From Luzula sylvatica (lineage: Eukaryota > Streptophyta > Magnoliopsida > Poales > Juncaceae), in NCBI GenBank assembly GCA_946800325.1, contig OX326959.1, forward strand, positions 24,807,447 through 24,871,446: a stretch of 64,000 bases of DNA, read 5' to 3'. Shown here in pieces: positions 25,082-38,338 of this stretch. The translations under genes and the position numbers were made by a program. Position 1 is the stretch's first letter. Each line of letters begins with the position of its first letter. The notes beneath the pieces are model-generated. The model saw only the letters and a list, made by a program, of their open reading frames with translations, searched no databases and was not told the origin of the DNA.

Positions 25082-27600
25082 AAAATGATATACGTGCATG
25101 TGTCCGATCTACACGACCAGGCAAACAATATATATGTTTAATTAATCAAGATAGCAATTAATTAGTGTCACTGTGTTTTTGTATAAGGCTTAATCTTAGA
25201 CATAATTATTAATCTTTGCATAATAGCGCGTCATAATTAATATATTCATGAGGCTCTAATCTTAGACATAATAAATGCACTTGAATGCATAATTAGATTT
25301 TTGGATCTTCCAGAAAGAAGACTTTGGTATATTAGCACCACGTAGCAAGAGCTGACCTATCAAATTAGGGTGCCTACATAATCTTGAAATCTTGTATATC
25401 TGGCCTAATGTTTGAAGCTATATATTCTAATATCAAATCAATGCATAATACGATTATGTTGACAAATTAAGACCTCTTACTTAATTTCCGATAGAATCTA
25501 GATATATTTAGTCTTAACTGGATTGGTTAATATTTGGCTTGGCCAACTCATAATTTGTTATTTGTCATCGTTAATCTGTGTACAAGAAAAAGATACATGC
25601 CAAGCAAGCTAGTACATGAAGAAGATAATTTCGTTAACATTCATCATGTCATGTGGGGATGCTGCCATGTAATTAGTCAATAATCTCGCACCAAATAAAT
25701 GGCAACTTGATAGTACGTTGATTGTTTCATCATATGTCATAATCACCATTAATATAATCTTAATTATATCAAATCATATCATTTGCTTGTTAGATTGGAT
25801 AACCTTTTCAGAGGAAAAGAAAACAAACAGAAAGTTACAAATGTGCTTGATAAATAAATTTTACTTTTGACTTGTTTGGAATGAATTAATGATGTGTATA
25901 TGATATGATATGACATGGGGAAGTGAGATTTATGTCTGGGAGAAAATTTTAATTTCAAGAGAAATCACATTTAATTTGATTATGCTAAGATCTGTAGTCT
26001 TACAAAAATAAATAGTTAAAATTACAGTTCAGTAATTAAGCTGTATAAATCACCCATTTGCATGAAGAAAGGAACGTGGAATGTGAGTTGTTGGGTCCAT
26101 ACTTCGCCAAAGATACTCATGTGAGTGCACAGACTATTTTATGTATCATGTTTATATTATATATATGCTTTCAATTATAGTACTCTAGTTGATATTATAC
26201 ACGATTGATTTTTATGAAAATGGACTTTGAGATAGTACTGACAGAAAATTAATACATCAAACTAAATTAATTACATGTTGCACAATTTGTGAATTCATGT
26301 AGTTCGCTTTGGGTATGAAGAATTCAAGTGAAATTGAAATGGAATAATAATAATAATTTGGCTATTTCTTATTGAAATTTCATTTTAATTCTTTAAAATG
26401 GAGCGACAAGTTTGGCATGAAATATACTCCATTGGAAAAGAGCATGTGAAAAGAAATGGAAAATAACGAAGATAACCTCTTGATTTATTTAAATATAAAA
26501 TTAGCTTTTTAAACTATCAAATACTAAGTCCCTAATGAAAACAAAACCAGCAATTATTTAAAAATATATAAAAGACGAAAGAAGAAAAAAAAGAAAGACA
26601 AAACCAGCATGGCGAATAATTGAAGTTACGAACGATATTCGATAATGCATCTCAGTCAATTTAAATACTGGATAAATCCAAAACATTGTAGTTAGAAAAG
26701 GTACGCTAAAAATGAAAGAACACATGTAAACATTCTGTCATGCCGCATCTAGTATCATGCATAATATATATTTTAACCTATCTAGTTCAATAGTGTATAT
26801 CTTAAGGGGACACAACAAAACCATTCCTATAGGCTATGTTTAGACGTATTGCGCGATATGGCCGTAACTCAGCTGCACAAATTACGTTTTGGCATATCGG
26901 GCATATGTGCTACGTCATTCTATCGACATCTTAGGCTGTTAGGCATAGATCGTCGAATTAGAATCATCACCATTAATGATTTTCACATATAACATAAAAT
27001 ATGGTTTTAACAAAGAGAACTAGACTTGTAGACATGAGTGTTCTTTTCTTGATTCTAAAATGGAAATATAGAATTAGAAGAACGCCAAGAAAAAGAAGTG
27101 TTTTGAGTATCACATCTCATGAACGAAAACAAAAAACACAGAGGACTCGTGACTCTCTCTCTCTCTCTCTCTCTCAGATAGGTCTTTAATTTTGGACAAT
27201 ACCGTGCCGCACCCAATTCTCCAAAACATCCCCAAATTCCAATTAACAATTTTAATTATTTCCACAAACGATTAATATATTATTATAAAATTTTGAGTGG
27301 TAATTATTAATGGTTAGTTAGAAGAGATCTTAATTATCTATCATAATTTTACTAAATATGCATTAATCGTTAATCATAGTATTAATTAAAAGGGTTAATT
27401 TGATTTTGAGTAGTTTTGGAAAATCTTGGGACACCATAATTGGGCTCTTAACTTTTAGAAGTCATTTATCCTATTCCGGAATTTATCGCCAAATCCTCTA
27501 TAATGATTAACAAACAAATAATTGGCACTATCTCACTAAAAATAAACCAAAAAAATAATAATATAGAAAAAAATACTAACTATTGTGGATTTTTCTCTAG
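24910..27600. other. Intergenic AT-rich region
   Basis: No gene recognised. It contains the AT microsatellite palindrome at 25003-25086 and a (CT)n run at about 27151-27175. Small ORFs here have no domains. Confidence 0.5.
25003..25086. repeat. (AT)n microsatellite forming an 84-bp perfect palindrome
   Basis: ATTTTCAA, then about 34 AT units, then TTGAAAAT. The flanks complement each other, so the entire 84 bp is self-complementary. Confidence 0.92.
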
Positions 27601-27744
27601 AAAAAAGAGAAATTGAAAAAGAAAGCGGGCCACCCACGGAAAGAGAGCAACAAGGAGAGAATGACAATGATGCCACGTCCAAGAACTAGTCCGACTCCAA
27701 AAAGGGGTCTTTAGAGATTAGATATTTTGTTAAGCAATGTTCGT

Positions 27745-28820
27745 AAAATTATTTAACTCTATCTCGGTTTTGTGTTGGAATGTTAGAGGCCTTGGCAACC
27801 ATGAAAAATGTAACGTTGTCAAGGACTCGGTGAGAGATGCTAGTTGCAACATTGTGTGTATGTAAGAAACTAAATTAGAAAATCCTTCTTTTTTTATATG
27901 AAAAAAGTTTGTCCCTCAAGATTTATAAACGCATCTTTTATAAATGCAGAGAGATCTCGTGGAGGCCAAATGACGGCAACAACAAACGCATTCACAACTC
28001 AAGACACATTACCTTCAACTTTTTGCTTGAACACCATAATAAAATCTCAAAACAACTTCACCTTTTTATTAACAAATGTCTATGACCCAACAAGTAACGA
28101 TCTTAGAACAACTTTCCTAGCCGAAATAAATAGCATTAGAATGAGCTACAATGGGCCGTGGATAATAATAGGTGATTTTAACCTTACAAGAGCAAGAAGC
28201 GAAACAACCGGTGTAGGTCATGAACCCTTTCTCGTGCTAGAATTTAACCATCTTATAGACCAACTAAATATAATACAAGTTCCACTACACGGAAGAAAAT
28301 TTACGTGGTCTAACGGAAGACAAACCACAACATTATCCAAATTAGATAGAGCTTTTATCTCGCATGAATTTTTAAACTACAATATCATACCTTCTTTTAT
28401 AGACCTACCAACAACAACTTCCGATCATGCCCCACTAAAATTAACATTGTCCAAGGAAAATAGACAAGAACACAAACCGAAAAAACTAGAGAGATTTTGG
28501 TTACAACATAATGATATAACAAAGGAATTCCAAATTTTTTGGAGCGCACAATCGCCAACATTAAATAACTCGGTCAAAACTCTTTTATTCAAGCTAAACA
28601 TGGTAAAAAAGGACCTAACAAAGTGAGCAAAAGGGGCTTTCAAAAAAAAAATAACGAACAATTAAATAACGCAAAAGAGGTTGTGAGACACCTAGACATA
28701 AAAGAGGAAGGAAACCCACTAAATGAAATAGAATGGAAACTAAGAATAGAAATAAAAGAACTAATATATACCCTAACATCGAATCAAGAAACTAAGTGGC
28801 AACAAAGAGCATCTTGCACA
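27745..28820 (+). pseudogene. LINE 1 APE-type endonuclease domain
   Basis: The frame begins with CWNVRGLGNHEKCNVV, then hits a TAA at 27863-27865 just before ETKLE, the catalytic Glu region. It continues open at 27898-28626 with WIIIGDFNL, GRKFTWSNGRQ, SKLDRAFIS and SDHAPL, the expected order of APE motifs. Just after 28626 the frame shifts but still reads LINE linker sequence (SNQETKWQQRASCT) up to the LTR insertion. Nicking activity would be abolished by the early stop. Confidence 0.85.
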
Positions 28821-29724
28821 TGTTGGGTATCGACATCACTACCGAGCTCCGCGCAGCGGATTGAAGAGCCCGGCCCAATCCAATGCCGAGAACCACGTCA
28901 TCGATTTCACGATACGAAACATAATCCTACATGCAACTACTAATATATAACTATTATATATAGTGTCATACCACGTGAAATTGATCACGGAGAACGGTTG
29001 ACACGCGCTTGTAGTTGCACTTCTCGCTCCGTTCTTCGGCAACACGTGCGTCCCACGCCCGCACGATTCGACACCGTCGATGAAGCTTTACATTGTCGTA
29101 TATAACCGGAATCGTTTCGGTTAAGCTCCGACCTTGCTCGTTCTTGCTCTCCTTGGATCACAATGAAAGATCTTAACTGAGATCTCTCTATCTGTATCCA
29201 CCTCGAGTTTTCGCCTCCCGGTTACACGTGAATCCTCCTAGTGTACTCACGCGTAAACTTGCTTGAATCTGAATTTGAGAACATTTCCCCAAATTCTCTC
29301 TTTTCTCTAATGGATTTTGCTTGAGGAAGAAGAAGAAGAATAATCACTCAAATCTCTATATCTCTCTCTTCTCCAGATCAAGGATTAATACCATTAATCT
29401 CATAACATACCATTAATTATAGGATAATTAATTGGAGATAAAAACTGCCAACACAGAATTCGGAACATAGTCCGTTCGAACGCACCTTACGGTTCGTTCG
29501 AACGAACTTGCCACTGTTACTGTGTTCCAGTTCTACATAGATGCATTCGAATTGAATAACCCATTCAATCGTACGTACCATAGTGCGTTCGAACGAACCA
29601 TCTTTGTCCGTTCGAACGAACCATCTCCTGGTTCTTGAGTATACACAATCTCATTGTGAACTCAACCATTTCATCATCCTTATTTGTACGTTTTTCTAGT
29701 TGATCCAAAACTGTATTTCCTTCA
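28821..29724 (-). mobile_element. Solo LTR of the element B family inserted in LINE 1
   Basis: On the minus strand it starts TGAAGGAAATACAGTTTTGG and ends GATACCCAACA, matching the element B LTR (49128-50019) over most of its length. The flanks are GCACA (28816-28820) and TCACA (29725-29729). Removing the LTR and one flank rejoins AGCATCTTGCACA to TGGTTCAAACTAGG, giving the LINE protein RASCTWFKLGDKNTKYFHA. It contains palindrome pairs with core TTCGAA at about 29481-29512 and 29586-29618. A solo LTR forms by LTR-LTR recombination. Confidence 0.9.
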
Positions 29725-31935
29725 TCACATGGTTCAAACTAGGAGATAAAAATACTAAATACTTCCATGCAATAGCAACGGTGAAAAGATTTACCAATGC
29801 TATACCATCAATAACTTAAGGAGATAACATAACTACCGATAAAAGGAAAATATTGAAACATTTCAAAGAACATTATTCGAAAATACTCGGATTCAAAAGA
29901 GAGAATGAACCAAATTTTAACCTACAAACTCTATTAAATCCCGCAAGAAACAACATAGACCTATCAACCCTAACAAATATTTTTACGGAACTTGAAGTAC
30001 AAATGGTAATAAATAGCTAAAAAAAGGAAAAGCATCCGGACCGGATGGAATTCCGGCGGAATACATAACACAAATTTGGCCCGAAATGAGAAAAGAAATC
30101 ATGGACTTAGTAAACAATTTCTACGACAAATTAGACCTATGGCGTTTAAACATGACAAGTATTACGCTAGTTCAAAAAAAAGAAAATCCGACCTCAGCAG
30201 AAGATTTTAGACCCATAAACGTGCTATCGATACCAATCAAAATCATAACCAAACTACTAGCAAGGAAAGGGCAATTCGTAAACGTTCGTTGTGGATAGAG
30301 AACTACACTAATTGTATAAAGAAAATAAAATACCAACCGTTATGCTCAAAATTGATTTCAAAAAAGCCTTTGACACGGTATCATGGCAATTTATCCAATG
30401 TTTGCTAAAAGCGAAAAAATTCCCGGACAAATGGATACTTTGGATCCACAACCTTTTCATTTCGTCAAGCTCAAATTTAAAAGCTAATGGGTTATTCTCG
30501 GACTTTTTCTTCCATCAAAGAAGACTAAGACAAGGAGACCCATTATCACCACTATTGTTTGACATAGCCGTAGATGTCTTACAAGACCTATTATGAAAAA
30601 TTGACCCCCTCCTACAAAAATCAACGACACTACCCACCCAAGTATTACAATTTGTCGATGACACGGTAATTTTCGTTGAAGCACACACGAACAACCTTAA
30701 AATAATAAAAGAAGCACTCCACTATTTTTCTGAGATAACCGGTCTACCAATTAACGAAACGAAAAGCTCATTTACACAAATAGCGATACCGAAAACACAC
30801 CTAGAAGTAATACAAAGAATTATCATATATGAAAGACAAGAACTCACAAATAAATACCTAGGACTACCCCTATCAGCTAATATACCAAAGAAAAATTCAC
30901 TACTGGAATTAATTAGGAAAATTCAAAAAAGAATTGGTTCGTGGAAATGGAAGTTCTTAACAACGGGTGGTAGACTAACTCCATTAAAGGCAACGCTAAA
31001 TGCAATCCCAACATACATCATGCAAACAATGAAACTATCAAAATGGTGTATAGATGAAATAGATAGATCACTCCGAGCTTTCATGTGGAAGGGAGGAGAG
31101 AAATGTATACCCTAGAATTGTCTTGTAAATTGGAAAACTGTATGCTTACCGACAAAAAATGGAGGACTAGGAATACAAAACTTAGAGACGAAAAATAACG
31201 CTATACTCTTAAAATGGTTATGGAAATTAGATGAACACAATGATAACATATGGGCGAGAACGTTAGCGGAAATCCATAACATAAACTCGGTGAAAGACCT
31301 TGAGGAAAAACAAGGGGTAACCTCATTCTTTCTCCAGCAATTACAAGATTTAATTCCAATCTATAAAATGGCGACAAAGACTAATACAAATGGAACCACC
31401 GAATGGAAATGGGATCCATTGGGAAAAATTCTCGGCAAAATCGGCTTACGCCTTCATGATAAACCCCGGAATAGTCATTCCCTGGCAAAGAATCACCCGG
31501 AAAATTAAGCCTCCGACAAAAGTCAAATTTTTCTTATGGCTAGCGATGCAAAACAAACTAAATACGACGGATAGATTGGCAAAAAGAGGTTGGTCACACA
31601 TAGACAAATGCACTATGTGTGAAGCTAAACCTAAAACGCGACACCATCTACTGGTCTCATGCACGTATACTCATGCAGTCTGGAAATTAGCCGATAGACT
31701 GTCCAATAGTAACCATCCGACAATAATGCAAGGAAGCCTATCAAACACCCTCAAATCGAATTGGAAAAAACCACTACCGAAAGATAGGAAAGAATGGACC
31801 GCTAGATGGGCAAGCTTACTATGGGGACTATGGAAAGAACGAAATAGGAGAATTTTCCAAAAGAAAAAAGTCCCACCAATGATCGTAGCGCAAAGAGCAG
31901 TGGAAGAAGCGAAAAGTTGGCAAAAATGGTGTTGA
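29725..31935 (+). pseudogene. LINE 1 reverse transcriptase and zf-RVT region
   Basis: RT motifs in order: KGKASGPDGIPAEY, FRPINVLSIP, IDFKKAFDTVSW, LRQGDPLSPLLFDIAVD, the catalytic box FVDDT (A to V relative to the usual FADD), then YLGLPLS and WKFLTTGGRLTPLK. The C-terminal zf-RVT reads FFLWLAMQNKLNTTDRLAKR and CTMCEAKPKTRHHLL, ending at 31935. Stops occur at about 30017 (before KKGKASG), 30594 and 31113, and frames shift near 30270 and at about 31390-31510. It is an inactive copy, but decay is moderate. Confidence 0.88.
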
Positions 31936-31989
31936 GCTAGAAGAACGAGTTAGGAATGGAATATTCCTTCTCTTTTTGTTTTTTCTTTT

Positions 31990-34285
31990 CATACAAGAAT
32001 ATCATGTTCATAATTATTGTACAGAATTTTCTTTTTTCAATATATCAAAAGGCTCCGCCTTTTTTTCTCAAAATTAATTAAGAAAATGTTGGACATACAC
32101 TCACCTCTCTCCTAAGAGCAATGATGACGTGGATATGGTTGAATATCTTAAGAATTGACACATTTGTTCATGATTTGACATCTTAATCTGATGTTCGACT
32201 ATAAAGATAATCAAACCATAAATTAAGATGTTAAACCATTTATTTATGTGTTGATTTTTAATGTGTTAAATCATATTCATGTAATCAAGACTCTTGAGAG
32301 AAAATATTAGAGGATGCAAATCATTACTCAACACCAAATCTCCGTTGTGACGGGCTGCCTGATCCTTTCAAAAGAACTATAGTCATGATCAGTTCTATCC
32401 AATGTGTCTTTTCACTTATTTTTATAATTTTAAAACCATAAAATATGTCTTTAATCAGTAAAAAACTACTAATTTAACTCTAGAAAAGCAAAATATAGGG
32501 TCTCTTTCTAAATTCTATCGCATCAATTGATGTATTAACAATTCGTGGTAACCAAATAAATATAACAAAACCACATGTTAAATTAAAATATTGTATGTGT
32601 TGCACCGGGCCCATTTACTTATTTATTATATACTCATTTATTGCATATACTTATTTAATGGATAATTATATGGTAGAACCTTTTTAAAAGGGTAATTTGG
32701 GTATTTCCAATTAATTATTTTTTTTTTTTGTATGTATGAATTTTTTTTCCTATTTTGCCTAGCATTAATTCATGCAAAACATTTCAATATTATCATCAAA
32801 TTGACAAATACCACATTATCCTTTAAAAATGATCTATCGTAAGGAAAAAATCTTTCCATAGAATCACCCTTATTTAATACATACACATGTGTTACAATAT
32901 ATTTTGTTTACTTTTTTAACACTTTATCAATAGATTGAGGGGATTGGAGGAGGCTCCGTATCACCACTCTTCTCAGAACTAGGGGAAACACTTAGAGGAG
33001 GCTCCATGTCAATAGGTTTAGAGTGTGTTCGGATCATGGGAAAGTTGATATTTTTCTTGGAAAGTTTGGTCATAGGAATATGATTACCATGTTTGGTACA
33101 TCATGAGAATCATACGTTGCAGGAATGTCTAAATTGATCTTCCATTGGCAAACTAATATGTTGGTGGAATCTGAAAAACACAAGTCCCGAAGCACCTAAG
33201 GCATCACCTCCCCCCCCCCCCCCCCCCCTATTTTTGCTTCACAATTCCTAAGCATATTTTTTCTAATAAAAACAGAAAAATTATAGTTGCTACAACTATA
33301 ATTGGGGCACAATTCATATATTTACTTTTTATACGACCCATCTTCAGACTTATTCCGATGCGGATTTTGATAACCCTATAAATGGGGCACAATTCTAATG
33401 TAAAATATACAACACAATTAATAACAATCACTATTTTATTTAGTATTATTTTCTCATTTCTATCTCACAATAATATAATTTCCGCCTAGCACTCCTTGTT
33501 GATTGGCTACTCTTCAAAACTTTCAAACTTTTGGCTTGATCACTTATAATCCAAATTAAAATTCATCTACCCGTAATTCACCTTGAAACTCGATATCTCG
33601 GATAGCATCGATAAGTCATAGTTTATTGACGGTATACTTGCACGAAATCGATCCCGAATATCAAATCATGATTTCTTTTCTTTCTACTCTTCAAGAGTGT
33701 AATTAATGTCCATATTCGGAATTATAAAATAGAGAACTTAAGATACTTATACAAGAGTCGATAGGAATTTATGTTGATCTTAAAGTGATGATCATTATCA
33801 ATGTTCTTAATCAACAATATATCTTTATAACAAAGGGGCCAATTATTTGTCATTTGAGTTAGGTTTTAAGATCACGAATTAAAAAAAATTGTTGTGTAAT
33901 TTTAGTTTTATTAGGCCTCCCTAAAATAATTGTCAAGTTCCGTCGATATGCAAGACTTACTAATCATTTTTTTGGGTCCGAAAAAATAACTTCTTAGCTA
34001 GGTGGGTTGTAACTTGTAAGTTACAGCAATTCTCAAAATTACCACCATGAACAGAGTAACCCAAAATATTAATATTATTTTAATGCAATTTAAATATCTC
34101 CTTGTAGACTTATTTGGTACAATTTCAAAATTTTCAGACGTGTGTTAAGTTCGAGAATCCTGAAAATTACCATTATTAAACATTAGTGGTGATATCCAAC
34201 CAAAAAAAACATTGGCTTACAATTTAAATATCTCCTTGTAGACTTATTTGGTCCGAAAAAATAACTCCATGCATCAAATCGCTCT
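31990..34285. other. Intergenic region
   Basis: No gene recognised. It holds a 19-C tract (33210-33228). A 33-bp sequence beginning CAATTTAAATATCTCCTTGT occurs at 34086-34118 and 34220-34252, 134 bp apart. It may be related to insertion of the adjacent plant-mobile-domain sequence. Confidence 0.5.
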
Positions 34286-34289
34286 CATG

Positions 34290-36110
34290 CATTCGATATG
34301 GAGGGGTCCGAGGTTCTGCATTTACCGTTGCGTCCCTTGGAAGGTACGAAGAGTACTAACATTTTTTCGAGACCGCGGTGCTATACAACTGTTATAGGAT
34401 TGGTAGTACGGCGGTCGGTGCGTCTTTAGTCCAGAATTTGGTCGAGTCTTGGAGGTCAGAGACGCACACATTTCATATGACACAGGGTGAGATGGTGATT
34501 GACTTGCAGGACGTCTCGTGCCTCCTTGCTCCCCATTCAGAAAAGACCGGTTTGCAAGGACAATTAAAAAGGACCAGGTGGGAGGAATTACGTACGCGAC
34601 ATGGTCGTGGTTGATCCAGATGAGAATACCATCAGGAGGGCAGTCATGTATTGATTAGGACACGATGGTTGCAGGATCACCTCAATCAGCTTCTTGGTGA
34701 TCGGAAATATGTTCCCAATCAGGTAAATTTATATTTGTCAAATGTTTCATATTTGGTAGATAAAACTATAATAGAATGAAATATATATTTGTAACATTGT
34801 AGGTCATGACATATCAGAGCTCACATACTTTATTTTCTCCGGATGGTATTGTTCCCCGACCTTACTTGCGATTGCCTGCATGCCATGTGGTTGACGTTGA
34901 TGGAGGACATGGATGCGATGAGTCAGCACAGTTGGGGGAGTGCGGTATTAGCGTACTTGTACCGTTACTTATGTAAGGCATGCGTGGGCAAGAAAGAAGT
35001 AGACGGATGCCAGATGCTTCTGACCATGTGGGCGTATTTCCGATTTACGGTTAATGTCCTGAGGACCACACCGAATCAGGATATGCGTATGCATGATCCT
35101 TTATCGTTCGGTATCCGGTTCATCGGGCGGAGAGATTACGCCGGGTCATCGAGAAGCACGGTGATTGAGGCTCGTGATTATTTCGACATGTTCGAGTCGT
35201 ATAAAATATTATTTTCCTCATTTTTTTATAATTAATGAATTCTTAAATTATATAGGTTAAATCATGACGAGGTTCAGTGGACCGTGTACGAGGGGTGGCG
35301 TCAGTTGCTCCCTCTTATTTGCCATATGGACGAGGCGTTCACTTTCACCTCCTATCCCCTTATTTGTTTTTGGGTCCTCGAGCCGTATAGTCCAGAGAGG
35401 GTCATGCGACAATTCGGATTTGCACAGGTAATGATATAATTAATTATTTGATATTATAAATTATAACTAATGGAAGAAATTTGTAATAATATCTATTTGT
35501 CTCAGGCGTTACCTCTGCCCCATTTTTCCCACGAGCCGTAGATGCATCAGCATACGAACAATATGGGCAAGAATTGGCCGGTTGAGTTTGTGACAGTACA
35601 TCGAGCAATGACATGAGGCTATGCAGAATCCCTTTGCACTCGGTGATCCGTATGACATCACGACACATGGGAAGTACTTTGCATGGTTCACGAAGAATTG
35701 TTGTCCACGAGTGCAGTCTTCGATCCAGCCTCACATGGCTTCAGCACGGTACCGATCTCGAGAGCCTAATGGTGTCGTTGTGGTACGTTCATTGTTTTTA
35801 TTGTAAATTATTATGCTCGAATATAAACTAAATTTAAACATGCAGAACAACCGCTTTTCGGAGACTGTATGTAAAGGTGGTGGGATCATTCACGACGTTG
35901 CAGAGTCAGATATCTATTCCAGGATGAAGAAACGACTAAAGAAAGCTATGATAAGTTTGGTCTCGTCTTGCGTCCAGGGTACGGAGCTCCCGAACGACAT
36001 ATCACATGTACCCACTTCGTCTGACTCTGATAGTGACGAAGATGACGCATATTTCACAGTTGGGAAGTGGACGTGCACGTCGTGCCGTTCCACAATGCGG
36101 ATTATGGTAT
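34290..36110 (+). pseudogene. Plant mobile domain (PMD, MAIN-like) gene, decayed, introns retained
   Basis: Translated blocks match the plant aminotransferase-like/PMD family: LVESWRSETHTFHMTQGEMV (about 34440), VIDLQDVSCLL, VVDPDENTIRRAVMY followed by a stop (about 34675), MEDMDAMSQHSWGSAVLAYL (about 34900), CVGKKEVDGCQMLLTMWAYF, and VQWTVYEGWRQLLP (about 35280). GT..AG introns can be placed at 34723-34802, 35199-35255, 35428-35505 and 35783-35845. The last exon is acidic (SDSDSDEDDAYF). Multiple stops and frameshifts (after 34600, near 34850, and throughout 35506-35780) rule out function. PMD genes occur both as host genes and inside MULE or Ty3 elements. Because introns are kept, this copy moved or duplicated as DNA. 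No terminal repeats were found around it. Confidence 0.72.
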
Positions 36111-36189
36111 GTGTTTGGATTATGGTATATGTTTTCGAATATTTGTGTTTTGGATTTTTTGTGTTTTATATTTTTTTGATATTTTGAAC

Positions 36190-37900
36190 GAATTTGAGTG
36201 AGGAAAGGCTATCCGATAAATAAAACGAAATCACATAAATTAAAGTTCTCTAAAAGTTCTAAAACATTCGTGTTATAAATATTTTTCAATTCGAAATTCA
36301 AACTTACCAAATATATAAATGAAATTGAAGAAAAAAAAATCAACATCTGCTCTCTTTCGCCAGACGAGCACAATTCATATTTTCCGCCCCTCATGTGATC
36401 TGGGATGGGTTCCACCCAATAACCAATATGTACAGTCTTTCCATGCACTCTTTTGCCAGGCTGCTTGGAGAAAAAACTTAGAAGGGCTTAATCAGTGGAT
36501 TAAGACAACAATTAGGTTTTTGAATTCTTTCGTTAGTCCCTATGGCGAAAGTGCATTGAGCGAGTTTTGCAAATTGAAAAGGACCGGTGCTATTTTTACA
36601 AATTGGACTTTTTCCGATGCTATATGTCGAAAAAAAATCGCTTAAAATAAATATCAGTTGTACATTTACTAAGAAACTATATATAATATAATAGCTAAAT
36701 AGACGACCTATGCTTTTAGTTAGGCTACACCCAACAATATGCAATTAATAACCAAAATTAAGGACGAGGGTACAAGAAACTGGTAGATCTGTAGCTTGTA
36801 ATTGTACTATGTGTTTCCCTCTCCTAATGACCCCCACATCATTGACCCTAATCTCTTGAGAAGATATGATTCAAAGATTTATTAAACGAAATAATTGATA
36901 TCAATCACAATAAATGGTTGTTGAGAGGAACAAGTTTTGGCCTATACATCTATACATCTCTTTTCTTTTTATAGCCTTATAAACAAGGACACATAATTAT
37001 GCCATGATTTCGTTATGTTCACAATTGATCAATAAAAATATATAGAACACATACATACATACTAATTAGTTTTACAAATACGTGTCTTTTAATTAATATA
37101 TATCTCTACGCACAATTCTACATGTACTTGTCTTTTAATTAATATATATAGAATACATAATGTAGCATACATACATTTACAAGTACATGTCTTTTAATTA
37201 GTTTTAGAGTAATTATATCTCTACGCACAATTCTACATCGTGACAGTTAGCGTTTAATCAAAAATTAAAATATGAAACAATAAATTAACATGGAATCGAG
37301 AAAACATAATCGTAAAGTATTAATTCACAAAAAATAAGTATTATCACATTACAAGTAAATCTAAATACAGAATAAGAGTATATGTGTATCACTACTCTTA
37401 GTTTTACCCCGTATTATTTGTACTAAATATTACACTATTTTCTTGTAATCAAATAAGGTCTCATATAGTATAGGAATATTATGTTATGCCTCCCAATTTC
37501 ACCGAACTTTTGTAGATGTCGTCATTAATTAAAGTTAGGTAAAAACTGCTCCCAATTTGCATTTGAATGCTGCTTTCAATTAAATTTGTAATTTTAATTT
37601 CATTATTTTAATTGAAATTTAATTCATTAGATCATTGATTAATTTAATTAGAAGTTAATTAATTGATTTTTTAATTGCATTTTATTAATTGAAAGAAATT
37701 TAGGATGCAAATTGGAAAGTTGGGTGAAATTGGAAAACACAACAGAAAGCCTCCTATTATGCCTTCGTCTTATTTCGCGGTGTAATCTCTAGGATGCATA
37801 CACACAGTAACTATTGTTTTTACCTTTTCTTATCATGAAAATGAAGATGCTTTCTATGACAAAGATCGCTGCCCCCCAAATAGACCACTATACCAAAATA
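36190..37900. other. Intergenic region with short degenerate repeats
   Basis: No recognised gene. TATATCTCTACGCACAATTC recurs at about 37098 and 37217, and TGTCTTTTAATTA recurs three times between 37083 and 37200. An ORF at 36319-36645 has no recognisable domain and I do not call it. Confidence 0.45.
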
Positions 37901-37920
37901 AAATGAATATTAAATACGAC

Positions 37921-37926
37921 TATATA
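37921..37926 (+). promoter_or_regulatory. Candidate TATA box of the zinc-finger gene
   Basis: TATATA, followed by CATAAATAG, lies 189 bases before the first in-frame ATG. This is a plausible position for a leader of about 155 bases. Confidence 0.45.
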
Positions 37927-38044
37927 CATAAATAGCAAATAAAATGCATTAATAGGAAACAAAGCTTCACTGGACTCGGCCATATATGCAGTCACTTCCC
38001 CACCTTCAACAACCTTCAGCCAAAGTTCCCCAAAGTCTCTCTGA

Positions 38045-38338
38045 ATGCTTATTCCTCTCCAAATTTCTCTCCAAATTCCTCTCTCTTGTATCCCCAAAGT
38101 TCTCTCTGAATGCTTGAGAACAATAAATCAATGGATCAAGCCAAGTATTGGATTTGTTCTAAAAGGAGATGGATCAACCCGAGAGCACAACCCTCTTTCT
38201 TTGCCTCCCCTTACGCCACTCATCACGAGTCATCATGGGAAGAACAGGCTTTTGCGGAAGACACACTTCATATATGGCCTCCGAGGTCATATTCTTGTAG
38301 TTTTTGTAGGAGAGAATTTCGATCGGCTCAAGCACTAG
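38045..38338 (+). promoter_or_regulatory. Upstream ORF overlapping the zinc-finger start
   Basis: An ATG 65 bases before the main start opens a 97-codon frame (MLIPLQISLQIPLS..) that runs past the main ATG in a different frame. The uATG lies within a duplicated leader sequence: AAAG(T)TCTCTCTGAATGCTT is present around 38033-38050 and again at about 38096-38115, so one copy supplies the uATG and the other the main ATG. Confidence 0.5.

Larger units (their letters stand above)
27740..31985 (+). mobile_element. L1-like LINE (LINE 1), interrupted by a solo LTR
   Basis: The order of domains is that of plant L1-type ORF2: APE endonuclease, reverse transcriptase, and a zf-RVT/C-terminal region, followed by a 3' UTR ending AAAAGGCTCCGCCTTTTTTT (about 32046-32065, slightly beyond the given end). 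That is a small hairpin next to a T-rich end typical of these elements. An ORF1 is not evident; the 5' edge lies somewhere between about 27590 and 27750. A 904-bp LTR sits inside the ORF at 28821-29724. Several stops make it inactive. Confidence 0.88.

Noticed and set aside
24928..25161. ORFs of alternating Tyr-Ile on both strands
   Set aside because: They are translations of the AT microsatellite, not proteins.
36319..36645. 108-aa ORF downstream of the PMD pseudogene
   Set aside because: No recognisable motif, no family resemblance, and neighbouring frames give equal length. Not called.
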